From an uncultured Hymenobacter sp. (lineage in GTDB: Bacteria; Bacteroidota; Bacteroidia; Cytophagales; Hymenobacteraceae), in contig CAJYPK010000048.1 in the NCBI GenBank assembly GCA_913776615.1, positions 124,001 to 188,000 on the forward strand: DNA of 64,000 nt. Reading direction: 5' to 3'. The notes under the pieces were generated by a model. It was not told the origin of the DNA. It did not search any database and saw only the letters and a program-made list of their open reading frames with translations. Positions within the stretch are counted from its first letter, which is position 1; each line of letters begins with the position of its first letter. Shown here in pieces: positions 35,155-45,103 of this stretch. Made by a program: the position numbers and the translations under genes.

Positions 35155-36270
35155 ATGCCCTCTTTTTCTGCTTATCGCCGCCCGGTGCTGGCTGGCCTGC
35201 TCGTCGCCACGGCCGCGCTCGGTACTCAGTGCACGCATTCGGCCCAGGCGGTCGAAACCACGGCCAGCGGTACCAACGCCGGTCCCGGCGTGGTGCAGCC
35301 GGTCGTCGTCACCGACCCGGTACGTTACGATACCGACGACCCCGCCATTTGGGTCAACCATGCCAATCCCGCCCAGAGCCTGGTGATCGGCACCGATAAA
35401 GATTCGGATGGTGGCCTCTACGTGTTCGACCTGAAGGGCAAGGAAGTCCCCGGCAAAACCATCCACGGGCTGAAGCGCCCCAACAACGTGGACATCGGCT
35501 ACGGCTTTCCGCTCGGCGGCCAGCCCACCGATTTCGCCCTGGTCACGGAGCGCGAAACGGGCCTGCTGCGCGCCTTCCGCCTGCCCGACATGCAGCCCCT
35601 CGACCACGGCAACCTGGCCGTATTCGAGGGCGACGCCGCCGGTGAGCGCATGCCGATGGGCGTGGCCCTCTACACCCGGCCCACCGACCACGCGATGTTT
35701 GCGGTAGTGAGCCGTAAAACCGGTCCCAAGCAGGGCTACCTGGCTCAGTATCAGCTAGCCGACGACGGGCGGGGGCAATTGAAAATGACCCTGGTCCGCA
35801 AGTTCGGGGCCTGGAGTGGCAACAAGGAGATTGAGTCCGTCGCCGTGGACGACGAATTAGGCTTTATCTATTACTCCGACGAAGGCGTGGGCGTGCGCAA
35901 GTACGCCGCCGACCCCGCCCAGGGCAATACCGAGCTGGCCCTCTTCGCCCGCACCGGCTTTGCCGAGGATCACGAGGGTATTTCCATCTATAAAACCGGC
36001 CCCCGCACCGGCTACCTGCTGGTATCGGACCAGGGGGCCAGCCAGTTCCGGTTCTTCCCCCGCCAGGGTACCGCCGCCAATGCCAACGACTACCCCGAAC
36101 TGCGCATGGTAAAAGTAGCCGCCCATTTCAGCGACGGCTCCGACGTCACCAACGTGCCGCTCAATGCCCAGTTTCCGCACGGCCTTTTCGTGGCCATGTC
36201 CGATAACAAAACCTTCCACTATTACCGTTGGGAGGATATGCTGGGTGCTGATATAAAAGAAGTTAAATAA
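35155..36270 (+). CDS. Beta-propeller phytase (3-phytase)
   Basis: Releases phosphate from myo-inositol hexakisphosphate in a calcium-dependent way. The 371-residue precursor has a signal peptide (LAGLLVATAALGTQC, possibly lipidated at that Cys) and then six-bladed propeller signatures: RYDTDDPAIWVN near 58, GTDKDSDGGLYVFDL near 80, KRPNNVDIGYGF, KEIESVAVDDELGFIYYSDE near 228 and AEDHEGISIYK near 270. These carry the acidic calcium and phosphate ligands. I use the ATG at 35155, which gives a proper signal peptide. It is the last gene of the TonB receptor-lipoprotein-phytase group. Confidence 0.93.
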   Translation: MPSFSAYRRPVLAGLLVATAALGTQCTHSAQAVETTASGTNAGPGVVQPVVVTDPVRYDTDDPAIWVNHANPAQSLVIGTDKDSDGGLYVFDLKGKEVPGKTIHGLKRPNNVDIGYGFPLGGQPTDFALVTERETGLLRAFRLPDMQPLDHGNLAVFEGDAAGERMPMGVALYTRPTDHAMFAVVSRKTGPKQGYLAQYQLADDGRGQLKMTLVRKFGAWSGNKEIESVAVDDELGFIYYSDEGVGVRKYAADPAQGNTELALFARTGFAEDHEGISIYKTGPRTGYLLVSDQGASQFRFFPRQGTAANANDYPELRMVKVAAHFSDGSDVTNVPLNAQFPHGLFVAMSDNKTFHYYRWEDMLGADIKEVK

Positions 36271-36275
36271 GGCGC

Positions 36276-36438
36276 TGGCCGCCGTTTAGCGCGCAGCGCG
36301 TAACGGCTGGCCGATGAGTGGGGCGAGTCTCCAGACTCGCGTTGCGGAGGTATTGCAGCGCACCCCAGACGTAGGGAGTCTGGAGACTCCCGCCACTAGG
36401 CGGCCTGCCGTTACGCGCTACGCGCTAAACGGCGGCCA
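36276..36438. repeat. Nested inverted repeats after the phytase gene
   Basis: Outer arms of about 31 bp (core GCCGTTTAGCGCG and GCGCGTAACGG, mirrored) enclose an independent inner palindrome (about 36321-36393; GGCGAGTCTCCAGACTCG and complement). One repeat appears to have landed in the loop of another. It separates phytase (+) from fumarylacetoacetase (-), which converge. Confidence 0.75.
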
Positions 36439-36462
36439 GTGGTCATCGGCGTTAATGATACC

Positions 36463-37770
36463 CTATTCTGTAGCTGGCAGCACCGTGCCACTCACCACAC
36501 CCAGTCCGATACGGATGCCGTTTTTCTCCGCGTAGCCGCGCAGGATTACCGTATCTCCATCGCGCAAAAAACCGAGCTGCACATCGCCGGGCAGGGCCAG
36601 CGGCTGGGTGCCGCGCTGCGTCAGCTCCAGCAGGGAGCCCAGCGAGCCGGGCGTGGGGCCGCTGATGGTACCCGAGGCGTAGAGGTCGCCGGCCGCCAGC
36701 GGGCAGCCGTTGCTGGCGTGGTGAGTGAGCTGCTGGGCCATGCTCCAGTACAAATACTTCATGCTGGTGTGGCTGATGACGAACGGGGCCACGGTCGAGC
36801 CGGCCGGCTGCAATAGCACTTCCAGCTGCACGTCAAAGTGCTGATTACCCTCGCCTTGCAGGTGGGGGAGGGGCTGGGGCTCCTGCACCGGGCCAGCCAC
36901 GCGGAAGGGTTCCAGCGCATCCAGCGTCACGACCCAGGGCGAAACGCTGGATGCGAAATTCTTACTCAGAAACGGCCCCAGCGGCTGGTACTCCCAGCTC
37001 TGTATGTCGCGGGCGCTCCAGTCGTTGAATAGTACAAGGCCAAAGATATGGCTCTCGGCCTCGGCCAGGGGCACGGTACTGCCCTGCGGGGTGTCGCGGC
37101 CCACGATAAAAGCCGTTTCCAGCTCGAAATCCAGCTGCTGGGTAGGACCGAAGACGGGGGCGTCCTGCCCGGTGGGGCGGTACTGGCCCCGGGGCCGGCG
37201 TACCGGCGTACCGCTGCCCACGATGGAGTTGGCCCGGCCGTGGTAGGCGACGGGCAGGTGCCGCCAGTTGGGTAGCAACGGGTTGTCGGGCCGAAACATG
37301 AGGCCCACGTTGGTGGCGTGTTCCAGGCTGGAATAAAAATCGACGTAATTAGTGGGCTTTACCGGGCGCAGCATGGCGACGTCGCGCTGGCGCAGCAGGC
37401 AGGTGCGAATGGCCAGCTCGTTGTCGCGCAGGGCGGGGTTGTCGTGGCGCAGCAGCTCGCTCACGCGCTCGCGCACCGCCCGCCACGCCGCCGGCCCCAG
37501 TCGCAAAAAAGCGTTGAGCGAGCGCCGCCGAAACACCTTGGGCAGCGCTGCCCCCAGCGCCGGGACGTCGGCCGCGATGCTGTCGAAATAGCCCAGCTGC
37601 GCACACTCGTACAAATCGAGGGCGTAGCCGCCGATGGCCACCGCCAGGCGCGGCCCCCATTCGGGCACGTCCATCACCCCGAAGGGCAGGTTCTGAATGG
37701 GAAAGTCGTCGCCCGGGTGGATGTCAATCCAGGAGCGCAGGCTAGGGTCGTTGGCGGGAGAAGCGGGCAT
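36463..37770 (-). CDS. fahA: Fumarylacetoacetase
   Basis: Last enzyme of tyrosine and phenylalanine catabolism via homogentisate; splits fumarylacetoacetate to fumarate and acetoacetate. The 435-residue protein has the N-terminal SH3-like domain (PIQNLPFGVMDVPEWGPR near residue 25) and the catalytic C-terminal domain: YVDFYSSLEHATNVG near 143, PVAYHGRANSIVGSG, FELETAFIVG, FNDWSARDIQSWEYQPLGPF near 247 and SKNFASSVSPWVV. Metal and catalytic residues (D, E, E, H) are in place. No other tyrosine-degradation gene lies in the window. A REP-like palindrome separates it from the upstream nfu gene. Confidence 0.95.
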   Translation of the reverse strand: MPASPANDPSLRSWIDIHPGDDFPIQNLPFGVMDVPEWGPRLAVAIGGYALDLYECAQLGYFDSIAADVPALGAALPKVFRRRSLNAFLRLGPAAWRAVRERVSELLRHDNPALRDNELAIRTCLLRQRDVAMLRPVKPTNYVDFYSSLEHATNVGLMFRPDNPLLPNWRHLPVAYHGRANSIVGSGTPVRRPRGQYRPTGQDAPVFGPTQQLDFELETAFIVGRDTPQGSTVPLAEAESHIFGLVLFNDWSARDIQSWEYQPLGPFLSKNFASSVSPWVVTLDALEPFRVAGPVQEPQPLPHLQGEGNQHFDVQLEVLLQPAGSTVAPFVISHTSMKYLYWSMAQQLTHHASNGCPLAAGDLYASGTISGPTPGSLGSLLELTQRGTQPLALPGDVQLGFLRDGDTVILRGYAEKNGIRIGLGVVSGTVLPATE

Positions 37771-37809
37771 GAGAGAAAGGAATAGCGCGGAGGTGTTGGA
37801 AAAAGCAAA

Positions 37810-37908
37810 AAACGTCCGTCATGCTGAGTTGGCGAAGCATCTTGTCACATCAGGATAGATTATCCGAACGCGATAAGATGCTTCGCCAGCTCAGCATGAC
37901 GGACGTTT
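37810..37908. repeat. REP-like palindrome of the GTCATGCTGAG family
   Basis: Thirty-five-bp arms (AAACGTCCGTCATGCTGAG and complement) with a loop of about 26 nt, ending in GTTT or AAAC. It lies between nfu and fahA on the minus strand. Confidence 0.8.
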
Positions 37909-37926
37909 GGGGAAAGAGGAAATACG

Positions 37927-38154
37927 CTAGCGGGCTTCCACGGCCGTGATTTCGGGCACGGCCTTGCGCACCGAATCTTCGAGGCCGGCGCGGGTCATGG
38001 GCGACATGGGGCAGGCGCCGCAGGCCCCTTCCCATTCCAGCTTCAGTACGCCTTCGGGGGTGATTTCGGCCACGCGCACATTGCCGCCATCGGTGGCCAG
38101 GTAGGGCCGCAGGGTGTCTAGGGCTTGCTCAACGCGGGTCAAGAGGGAATCCAT
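37927..38154 (-). CDS. NifU C-terminal-domain iron-sulfur protein (Nfu)
   Basis: A 75-residue protein consisting only of the NifU C-terminal domain. It has YLATDGGNVRVAEI near residue 19 and the cluster-binding CxxC in GACGACPMSPMT near 43. Such small Nfu proteins carry [4Fe-4S] clusters to client enzymes. It sits 78 bp downstream of the Mrp-type ATPase gene on the same strand, which also serves iron-sulfur cluster delivery; the space between is a word array. Confidence 0.93.
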   Translation of the reverse strand: MDSLLTRVEQALDTLRPYLATDGGNVRVAEITPEGVLKLEWEGACGACPMSPMTRAGLEDSVRKAVPEITAVEAR

Positions 38155-38156
38155 GA

Positions 38157-38240
38157 GAGGAGAATTAAAAATTAAGAATTAAAAATGACAAATGAAAAAG
38201 CCAGGTAAACGCCAGTTTTTAATCGGTCATTTTTAATTTT
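38157..38240. repeat. Inverted word array filling the mrp-nfu gap
   Basis: AATTAAAAATTAAGAATTAA and AATGACAAATGAAAAA at one end are mirrored by GTCATTTTTAATTTTTCATT at the other around a short GC-richer core. It covers the mrp stop codon and the last codons (VEMKN). Confidence 0.65.
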
Positions 38241-39339
38241 TCATTTCCACAACGGTAGTTTTAGGGGCAACGTTGTTGCGGATGCTCACCTGCCGGGCCA
38301 GGCTTTCGGCCAGGTCGCGGAAAGTGGCGGCCTGGGGCGAATTTACGTCGGCCAGCACGGCCGGGCGGCCGGCGTCGCCGGCCTCGCGCACCGCCTGAAT
38401 AAGCGGTAGCTGGCCCAGCAGCGGCACGTCGTGCTTGGTGGCCAGGCGCTGCCCGCCGCCTTCGCCGAAGATAAAGTACTTGTTTTCGGGTAGTTCGGCC
38501 GGCGTAAACCAGGCCATATTTTCAATGATGCCCAGCACCGGCACGTTGATTTGCGGCTGGCGGAACATCTGCAAGCCCTTCTGCGCGTCCATGAGGGCCA
38601 CCGGCTGGGGCGTGGTCACGATGATGGCCCCGGTCACGGGCACGGTCTGCACCATGGTGAGGTGAATGTCGGAAGTGCCGGGCGGCAGGTCGAGCAGCAG
38701 GTAATCGAGTGCGCCCCAATCTACCTCGGTGATAAACTGCTTGAGCGCCGACGAGGCCATCGGCCCGCGCCACACGATGGCGTGCTCGCTGGGGGCCAGA
38801 AAGCCGATGCTCATCAGCTTTACGCCGTACTTGACCACCGGCTCGATGAGGTTTTTGCCGGCCGGCGTTTGGTACACGTGCGGGCGGGCGTCTTCGACCC
38901 CAAACATGGTGGGCATGCTCGGCCCCGAAATGTCGGCGTCGATGAGGCCGACCTTGGCCCCGGCGGCGGCCAGTGCCACGGCCAGGTTGGCGGTAACGGT
39001 GCTTTTGCCCACGCCGCCCTTGCCCGAGGCAATGGCGATGATGTTCTTCACGCCGGGCAGGATGGTGTTGTTGTTGCGCATGGTGGTCACGCGCGAAGTC
39101 ATCTGAATCACCACGTTGGCGTCCTTGTCCACCATCGTGTGCACGGCCCGCTCGCAGGCGTCGTGAATGAGCTGCTTGAGCGGGCAGGCGGGCGTGGTGA
39201 GCACCACCGTGAACGACACCGTGCGGCCATCCACCACAATGTCTTCCACCATGTTGAGCGTAATCAAATCCTGGCCCAGGTCGGGCTCTTCCACGAAGCT
39301 CAGGGCGTGGCGGACGGCTTCTATCGTTATCTCGGGCAT
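38233..39339 (-). CDS. Mrp/NBP35-type iron-sulfur carrier ATPase
   Basis: A 368-residue ApbC/Mrp family P-loop ATPase. Residues 1-85 are a MIP18/DUF59-type domain (LTTPACPLKQLIHDAC near 48). The ATPase has GKGGVGKSTVTANLAVALA near 105, LIDADISGPSMPTMFG, LLLDLPPGTSDIH near 205 and VTTPQPVALMDAQKG. In E. coli Mrp a CxxC near the C-terminal third holds the cluster; here that place reads AWFTPAELPENKYFIFG and has no Cys pair, as I recall for Bacteroidota homologues. I use the ATG at 39339; a TTG two codons upstream is possible. A TATCTTTG box lies 30 bp upstream. It is followed by nfu. Confidence 0.92.
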   Translation of the reverse strand: MPEITIEAVRHALSFVEEPDLGQDLITLNMVEDIVVDGRTVSFTVVLTTPACPLKQLIHDACERAVHTMVDKDANVVIQMTSRVTTMRNNNTILPGVKNIIAIASGKGGVGKSTVTANLAVALAAAGAKVGLIDADISGPSMPTMFGVEDARPHVYQTPAGKNLIEPVVKYGVKLMSIGFLAPSEHAIVWRGPMASSALKQFITEVDWGALDYLLLDLPPGTSDIHLTMVQTVPVTGAIIVTTPQPVALMDAQKGLQMFRQPQINVPVLGIIENMAWFTPAELPENKYFIFGEGGGQRLATKHDVPLLGQLPLIQAVREAGDAGRPAVLADVNSPQAATFRDLAESLARQVSIRNNVAPKTTVVEMKN

Positions 39340-39368
39340 AAGCAAAAGCGCCGCTAGGGGCGTAGCTG

Positions 39369-39376
39369 CAAAGATA
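39369..39376 (-). promoter_or_regulatory. -7 box (TATCTTTG) for mrp-nfu
   Basis: Exact TAnnTTTG match on the minus strand, 29 bp before the mrp ATG. Confidence 0.55.
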
Positions 39377-39487
39377 ACCCTCCCGGCGGGGGATGGGTTT
39401 CCGGGGCGGGGCTAGCTAGGTGAGTTAAATCTTCCGAAACTCCAGAAGCCAAGTTTACAGAAATCCATAAACTTCCAGTAGATTTGC

Positions 39488-39800
39488 GCGTAAGTTTGAT
39501 GCAAACAAGGGCCGCACCTCGCGGCACGACCCTTGCACCCTACTTAATCCAATGAGCGGCCGCCGTGATGGCACTGCCACTCATCAGAAACCACAGGAGC
39601 CATTTAGCTAGCTCCGGTGGCATTCGGAGTCTGACTTTGAAGTCAAACTCCGGCTTCGCACGTTCTTTTTTCATTGCAGGAAAGAAGTTAGGTGCTGAAT
39701 CACCTGCTTCTCGAAGCCCGACTGTCCCCACAGCCGGGCTTCACCTTTTCAGGGGCAGCCGTGTGGTGAGGTGAAGTAACCGTGCGATGGGGCGAAGGTA
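39488..39800 (-). repeat. Dispersed element, copy 2: promoter, leader hairpin and intact small-peptide gene
   Basis: Homologue of 2528-2866. Parts in minus-strand order: TACCTTCG box (39793-39800), leader hairpin (39713-39742; GAAGCCCGACTG / CAGCCGGGCTTC, one mismatch), the 44-residue peptide gene with an internal palindrome (39626-39651), and a GC-rich tail with a weak hairpin near 39508-39535. Confidence 0.65.
39540..39674 (-). CDS. Small membrane-like peptide (44 residues)
   Basis: A 44-residue peptide: basic N-terminal part (KKERAKPEFDFKVRLR), then PPELAKWLLWFLMSGSAITA and a short end AAHWIK. The second half could form one amphipathic or transmembrane helix. The family is unknown to me. 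It is supported as a gene by a diverged second copy (2586-2724) that conserves the same frame over its C-terminal 36 residues, and by the conserved upstream box and hairpin. Size, charge and structured leader recall type I toxins or small regulatory membrane peptides, but nothing proves that. Confidence 0.55.
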   Translation of the reverse strand: MKKERAKPEFDFKVRLRMPPELAKWLLWFLMSGSAITAAAHWIK

Positions 39801-40269
39801 CAACGCCGATTTACTCAAGCTTGCCTTACAGCGTATGAATCCTCTAGATGTATTGAACAGTAAGCTAAAGGGAAATTTCATTTCCAGATTTAGCGTGGGT
39901 GATACGTGGGAATTGTGTTTCGGCGACTGCTGGATTTCCGCGCACAATCTAATTTCGTCAGACGAGAGCTTGTTAAATGATTTGCTGGCTGTTGATTACT
40001 TGCCGTTTCAAAAGGCGATTGACCAAGAAAATGTCAGCAAATGCACAATCGTAGCTACTTTAATGCGAAAAGAGGTTATAAATGTAGCTTTAGACGAAGC
40101 TTGTAATTTGACAATCAGGTTTGAGGACAGCGGTAAATTGATGCTGCCGACGGACACGGCTATTGTAGATTGGCAATGGAGTTTGAGTAAAGAAGGTAGC
40201 GACCCTTACTTGAGCTACCTAGTGGCTTGTTTTGGTGAGGGAGAAATCTCTCTTAGCGAAGAAAAATAA
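39787..40269 (+). CDS. Hypothetical protein, AT-rich, possibly acquired
   Basis: A 160-residue protein (144 if it starts at the ATG at 39835, MNPLDVLNSK). It is not recognised with certainty. It has FISRFSVGDTWELCFGDCWIS, AVDWQWSLSKEGSDPYLSYL-type segments and an acidic end (GEGEISLSEEK), and no signal peptide or membrane segment. The pattern is reminiscent of small immunity-type proteins, which is speculation. Base composition is much more AT-rich than the flanking genes, so recent transfer is likely. The first 14 bp overlap the divergent element's -7 box, which favours the later start. Confidence 0.6.
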   Translation: MGRRYNADLLKLALQRMNPLDVLNSKLKGNFISRFSVGDTWELCFGDCWISAHNLISSDESLLNDLLAVDYLPFQKAIDQENVSKCTIVATLMRKEVINVALDEACNLTIRFEDSGKLMLPTDTAIVDWQWSLSKEGSDPYLSYLVACFGEGEISLSEEK

Positions 40270-40320
40270 AGCGCCTGCTGGTGGCACGGGACTATAAAAT
40301 CTTGGGTCTTCGCAATTGGC

Positions 40321-42810
<2,490 letters not shown>

Positions 42811-42841
42811 AAAATATAATCTCCAGTCAGCACGCAATCAC

Positions 42842-42849
42842 CAAATATA
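42842..42849 (-). promoter_or_regulatory. -7 box (TATATTTG) for the hybrid kinase
   Basis: Exact TAnnTTTG match on the minus strand, 31 bp before the ATG at 42810, in an AT-rich stretch. Confidence 0.5.
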
Positions 42850-42978
42850 CGCTATTACGCCAATTTAAAGCAGTATAATTGGCTTGCTGGTGAGATTATT
42901 TAAAATAAAAACTTGAATTATTTTGAGATGGGTTAGCTATTTTTTTATGCCGGGTTAACCGTCGGTAAGGCCTTGAGC

Positions 42979-43015
42979 AAAAAAAGCGCCCGCCCGATGT
43001 TGGTCGGACGGGCGC
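42979..43015 (-). terminator. Intrinsic terminator after the GH2 gene
   Basis: Read on the minus strand, GCGCCCGTCCGA pairs with TCGGGCGGGCGC around a short loop, followed by TTTTTTT. Confidence 0.8.
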
Positions 43016-43072
43016 GGGTGGCGGCCAAGGAGCCCCGCCGGCTAGCTAGGGGGCACGGCGGGGGCCGTGGGG

Positions 43073-44935
43073 CTACGCCTGGCCGTCGCAGCCGGGCTCG
43101 TTCTGGCGCGAGTTGAGCAGGCCAGCCGGCACGTCGAGCTCGCCCGAGTGGAAGCCGATGAGGCCGTTGCGCTCGTCCTCGATGTTGGTGGCCTGGGTGT
43201 ACACGTCGCCCGCGATGGGGCGGGCACGCAGCTCGCGCTTGAAGTCGCGGATGGCGTTGGTGCGGGCCTCGGCATCGGCCGGGCCGCCGTAGTCGGAGAA
43301 GCCGAAGCCGCCCCACTCGCTCACGATGAGCGGGCGCTGGCCCCGGTAGAAATACGGGTCGCCCACCACCAGCGGGAAGGCGGCCGTGCCCTCCAACTCG
43401 CCGTGAATGAGGCGGTCGAGCAGCTCGCGCCAGCGGCCCAGGTCGGGGGTGTAGAGGTGGGCCGTGAGCAAGTCGCTCTTAAGCGAGCCATGGTAGCTGA
43501 TGTGGTGCCAGCCGTCGTTATCAATCACCAGAAACTGCGGGTGGGCCAGCTGCATGAAGTTATACATCTGCACGATGTAGCGCTGGGTGGCCGGGTTGGT
43601 GGCGATGTCCTGGGCGCCCCAGTCCTCGTTGTAGAGGCTCCAGATCACGATGCTGGGGTGGGTTTCCATGAGCGAGAGCATGCGCAGCAGCTCGGCGCGG
43701 TGGTTTTCGCGGCTGCGGGGCGTGCTCGAGTGGGGCGAGGGTACTTCCACCCACAGCAGCAGGCCCAGCTCGTCGGCCAGGTTGTAGATGCGCGGGTCGA
43801 TGCCGGCGATGTGCACCCGCACGAGATTGCAGCCCAGCTCCTTCATGGCGTGCATGTGGCGGCGCATCTCGGCGTAGGTGGCGGTACCGGGCTGGTAGAG
43901 AATACCGTCGAGGTAAATCGGCTCGTTGTTGAGGTACACCTTGCGGCCCCGGGCCTCAATCTTGCGGAAGCCGAAGCGGGCCTCAATCTGGGCCGAGTAG
44001 CCGGTGCGGTCGATGAGCTGGGCCACGAGGCGGTAGCGGTGGGGGTTTTCGGGGCACCACACCTCGGCCCCGGGCACTTCCATCGAAAAGCGCTGCTCGT
44101 GCTGGCCGGGCGTCAGGCGCAGGCCGAAGTCGGAGCTGGCCAGCGGGGCGTCGCCGGGCGCGGCCTCCGGCTCGAAGATTTGCAGGCGCACGGTGTACTC
44201 ACCCGCATCGTGAATGCGCAGGGTGAGGTTGAAGCGCACCAGTTGGTCTTCGATGGTGCTCACCACGCCCACCCGCGAGCGCAGGCGGTTGCGCTCCACG
44301 GCCTCCAGCCACACCGAGCGCACGGCCCCCGAGTGCGTCTGGTACCAGATGCCGCCGCGCTTGTACACGTGCGACTCCTGCTTGCCGCGGGTGGTTTCGG
44401 CATCCATCGTGTCGGCGATGCGCACGGTGAGCCGGTTCATGAGGTGCAGCTCGCCCTCGGGCAGCTCGTAAGTAAACGACGTGTACTCGCCGTAGTGCAC
44501 GTCTTCGCCCTCGATGGTGCGCAGCTGCCGGCCGTTGAGCCACACCCGCGTTTCGTAGCCGCAGGCCCCGAACGTGAGCTGAATGAGCGAGTTACCACTG
44601 CCGGACGTAGCCACCTCGGGCAGCGGAAACTCGCGCTCGTACCAGGCCACTACCTTATCCTGCCAGCCGGTGGCACCCTCCGTGGCGTGGGCCTGGGCAA
44701 TGTGCTCCTCGATGGAGCCCGGCCACTGGGCCGAGTAGCGGTAGTCGTGGCCTTCGTACCACTCTTCCACCAGGCCCGCATCGTCGGGGTCGAGGGCAAA
44801 GCGCCAGGTGCCGTCGAGCAAAAAGTGCGTACCCGAGCGCAGCACCGCGCGGGGCAGCGAATTGTCTACCTCTTCGGTAGCGTTGGCCTCTGGGGGGGCT
44901 GAGAGGCCATAATTGGCATGGGTGAGTTCTTCCAT
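43073..44935 (-). CDS. Glycoside hydrolase family 2 protein
   Basis: A 620-residue GH2 enzyme (beta-galactosidase/beta-glucuronidase/beta-mannosidase group). The N-terminal sugar-binding jelly roll (LDGTWRFALDPDD near 41) and Ig-like middle domain precede the TIM barrel. The acid/base Glu is in SLYNEDWG (near 420) and the nucleophile Glu in IVSEWGGFGF (near 552). KRGGIWYQTHSGAVRSVWLE is typical of the family. There is no signal peptide, so it appears cytoplasmic. The exact sugar is not readable. I use the ATG at 44935. A strong terminator follows; the divergent FAD reductase gene begins about 170 bp upstream. Confidence 0.9.
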   Translation of the reverse strand: MEELTHANYGLSAPPEANATEEVDNSLPRAVLRSGTHFLLDGTWRFALDPDDAGLVEEWYEGHDYRYSAQWPGSIEEHIAQAHATEGATGWQDKVVAWYEREFPLPEVATSGSGNSLIQLTFGACGYETRVWLNGRQLRTIEGEDVHYGEYTSFTYELPEGELHLMNRLTVRIADTMDAETTRGKQESHVYKRGGIWYQTHSGAVRSVWLEAVERNRLRSRVGVVSTIEDQLVRFNLTLRIHDAGEYTVRLQIFEPEAAPGDAPLASSDFGLRLTPGQHEQRFSMEVPGAEVWCPENPHRYRLVAQLIDRTGYSAQIEARFGFRKIEARGRKVYLNNEPIYLDGILYQPGTATYAEMRRHMHAMKELGCNLVRVHIAGIDPRIYNLADELGLLLWVEVPSPHSSTPRSRENHRAELLRMLSLMETHPSIVIWSLYNEDWGAQDIATNPATQRYIVQMYNFMQLAHPQFLVIDNDGWHHISYHGSLKSDLLTAHLYTPDLGRWRELLDRLIHGELEGTAAFPLVVGDPYFYRGQRPLIVSEWGGFGFSDYGGPADAEARTNAIRDFKRELRARPIAGDVYTQATNIEDERNGLIGFHSGELDVPAGLLNSRQNEPGCDGQA

Positions 44936-45091
44936 AAGAATCAACTAACGGCAGAGTACAACAAACGGATGCTTCTTTCAGCAAGGGATTTGCCAAAAAA
45001 TAACGAGCTGCGGGGGAAAAAGTGCCGCCCGTCCGTGGGCACCGGGGCAGTTGCCAGCCCGGGCCGGGCCAGCCAGAACCAACCCGGCATT

Positions 45092-45099
45092 TACCTTTA
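45092..45099 (+). promoter_or_regulatory. -7 box (TACCTTTA) for the FAD reductase, leaderless type
   Basis: Seven of eight bases fit TAnnTTTG, ending 4 nt before the GTG at 45104. This spacing predicts a leaderless transcript and supports that start. Confidence 0.4.
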
Positions 45100-45103
45100 C
45101 CCC

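Noticed and set aside
43067..44902. A 611-codon open frame antisense to the GH2 gene
   Set aside because: It is a mirror frame produced by high GC third positions; the product has no domain, while the opposite strand encodes a clear GH2 enzyme.
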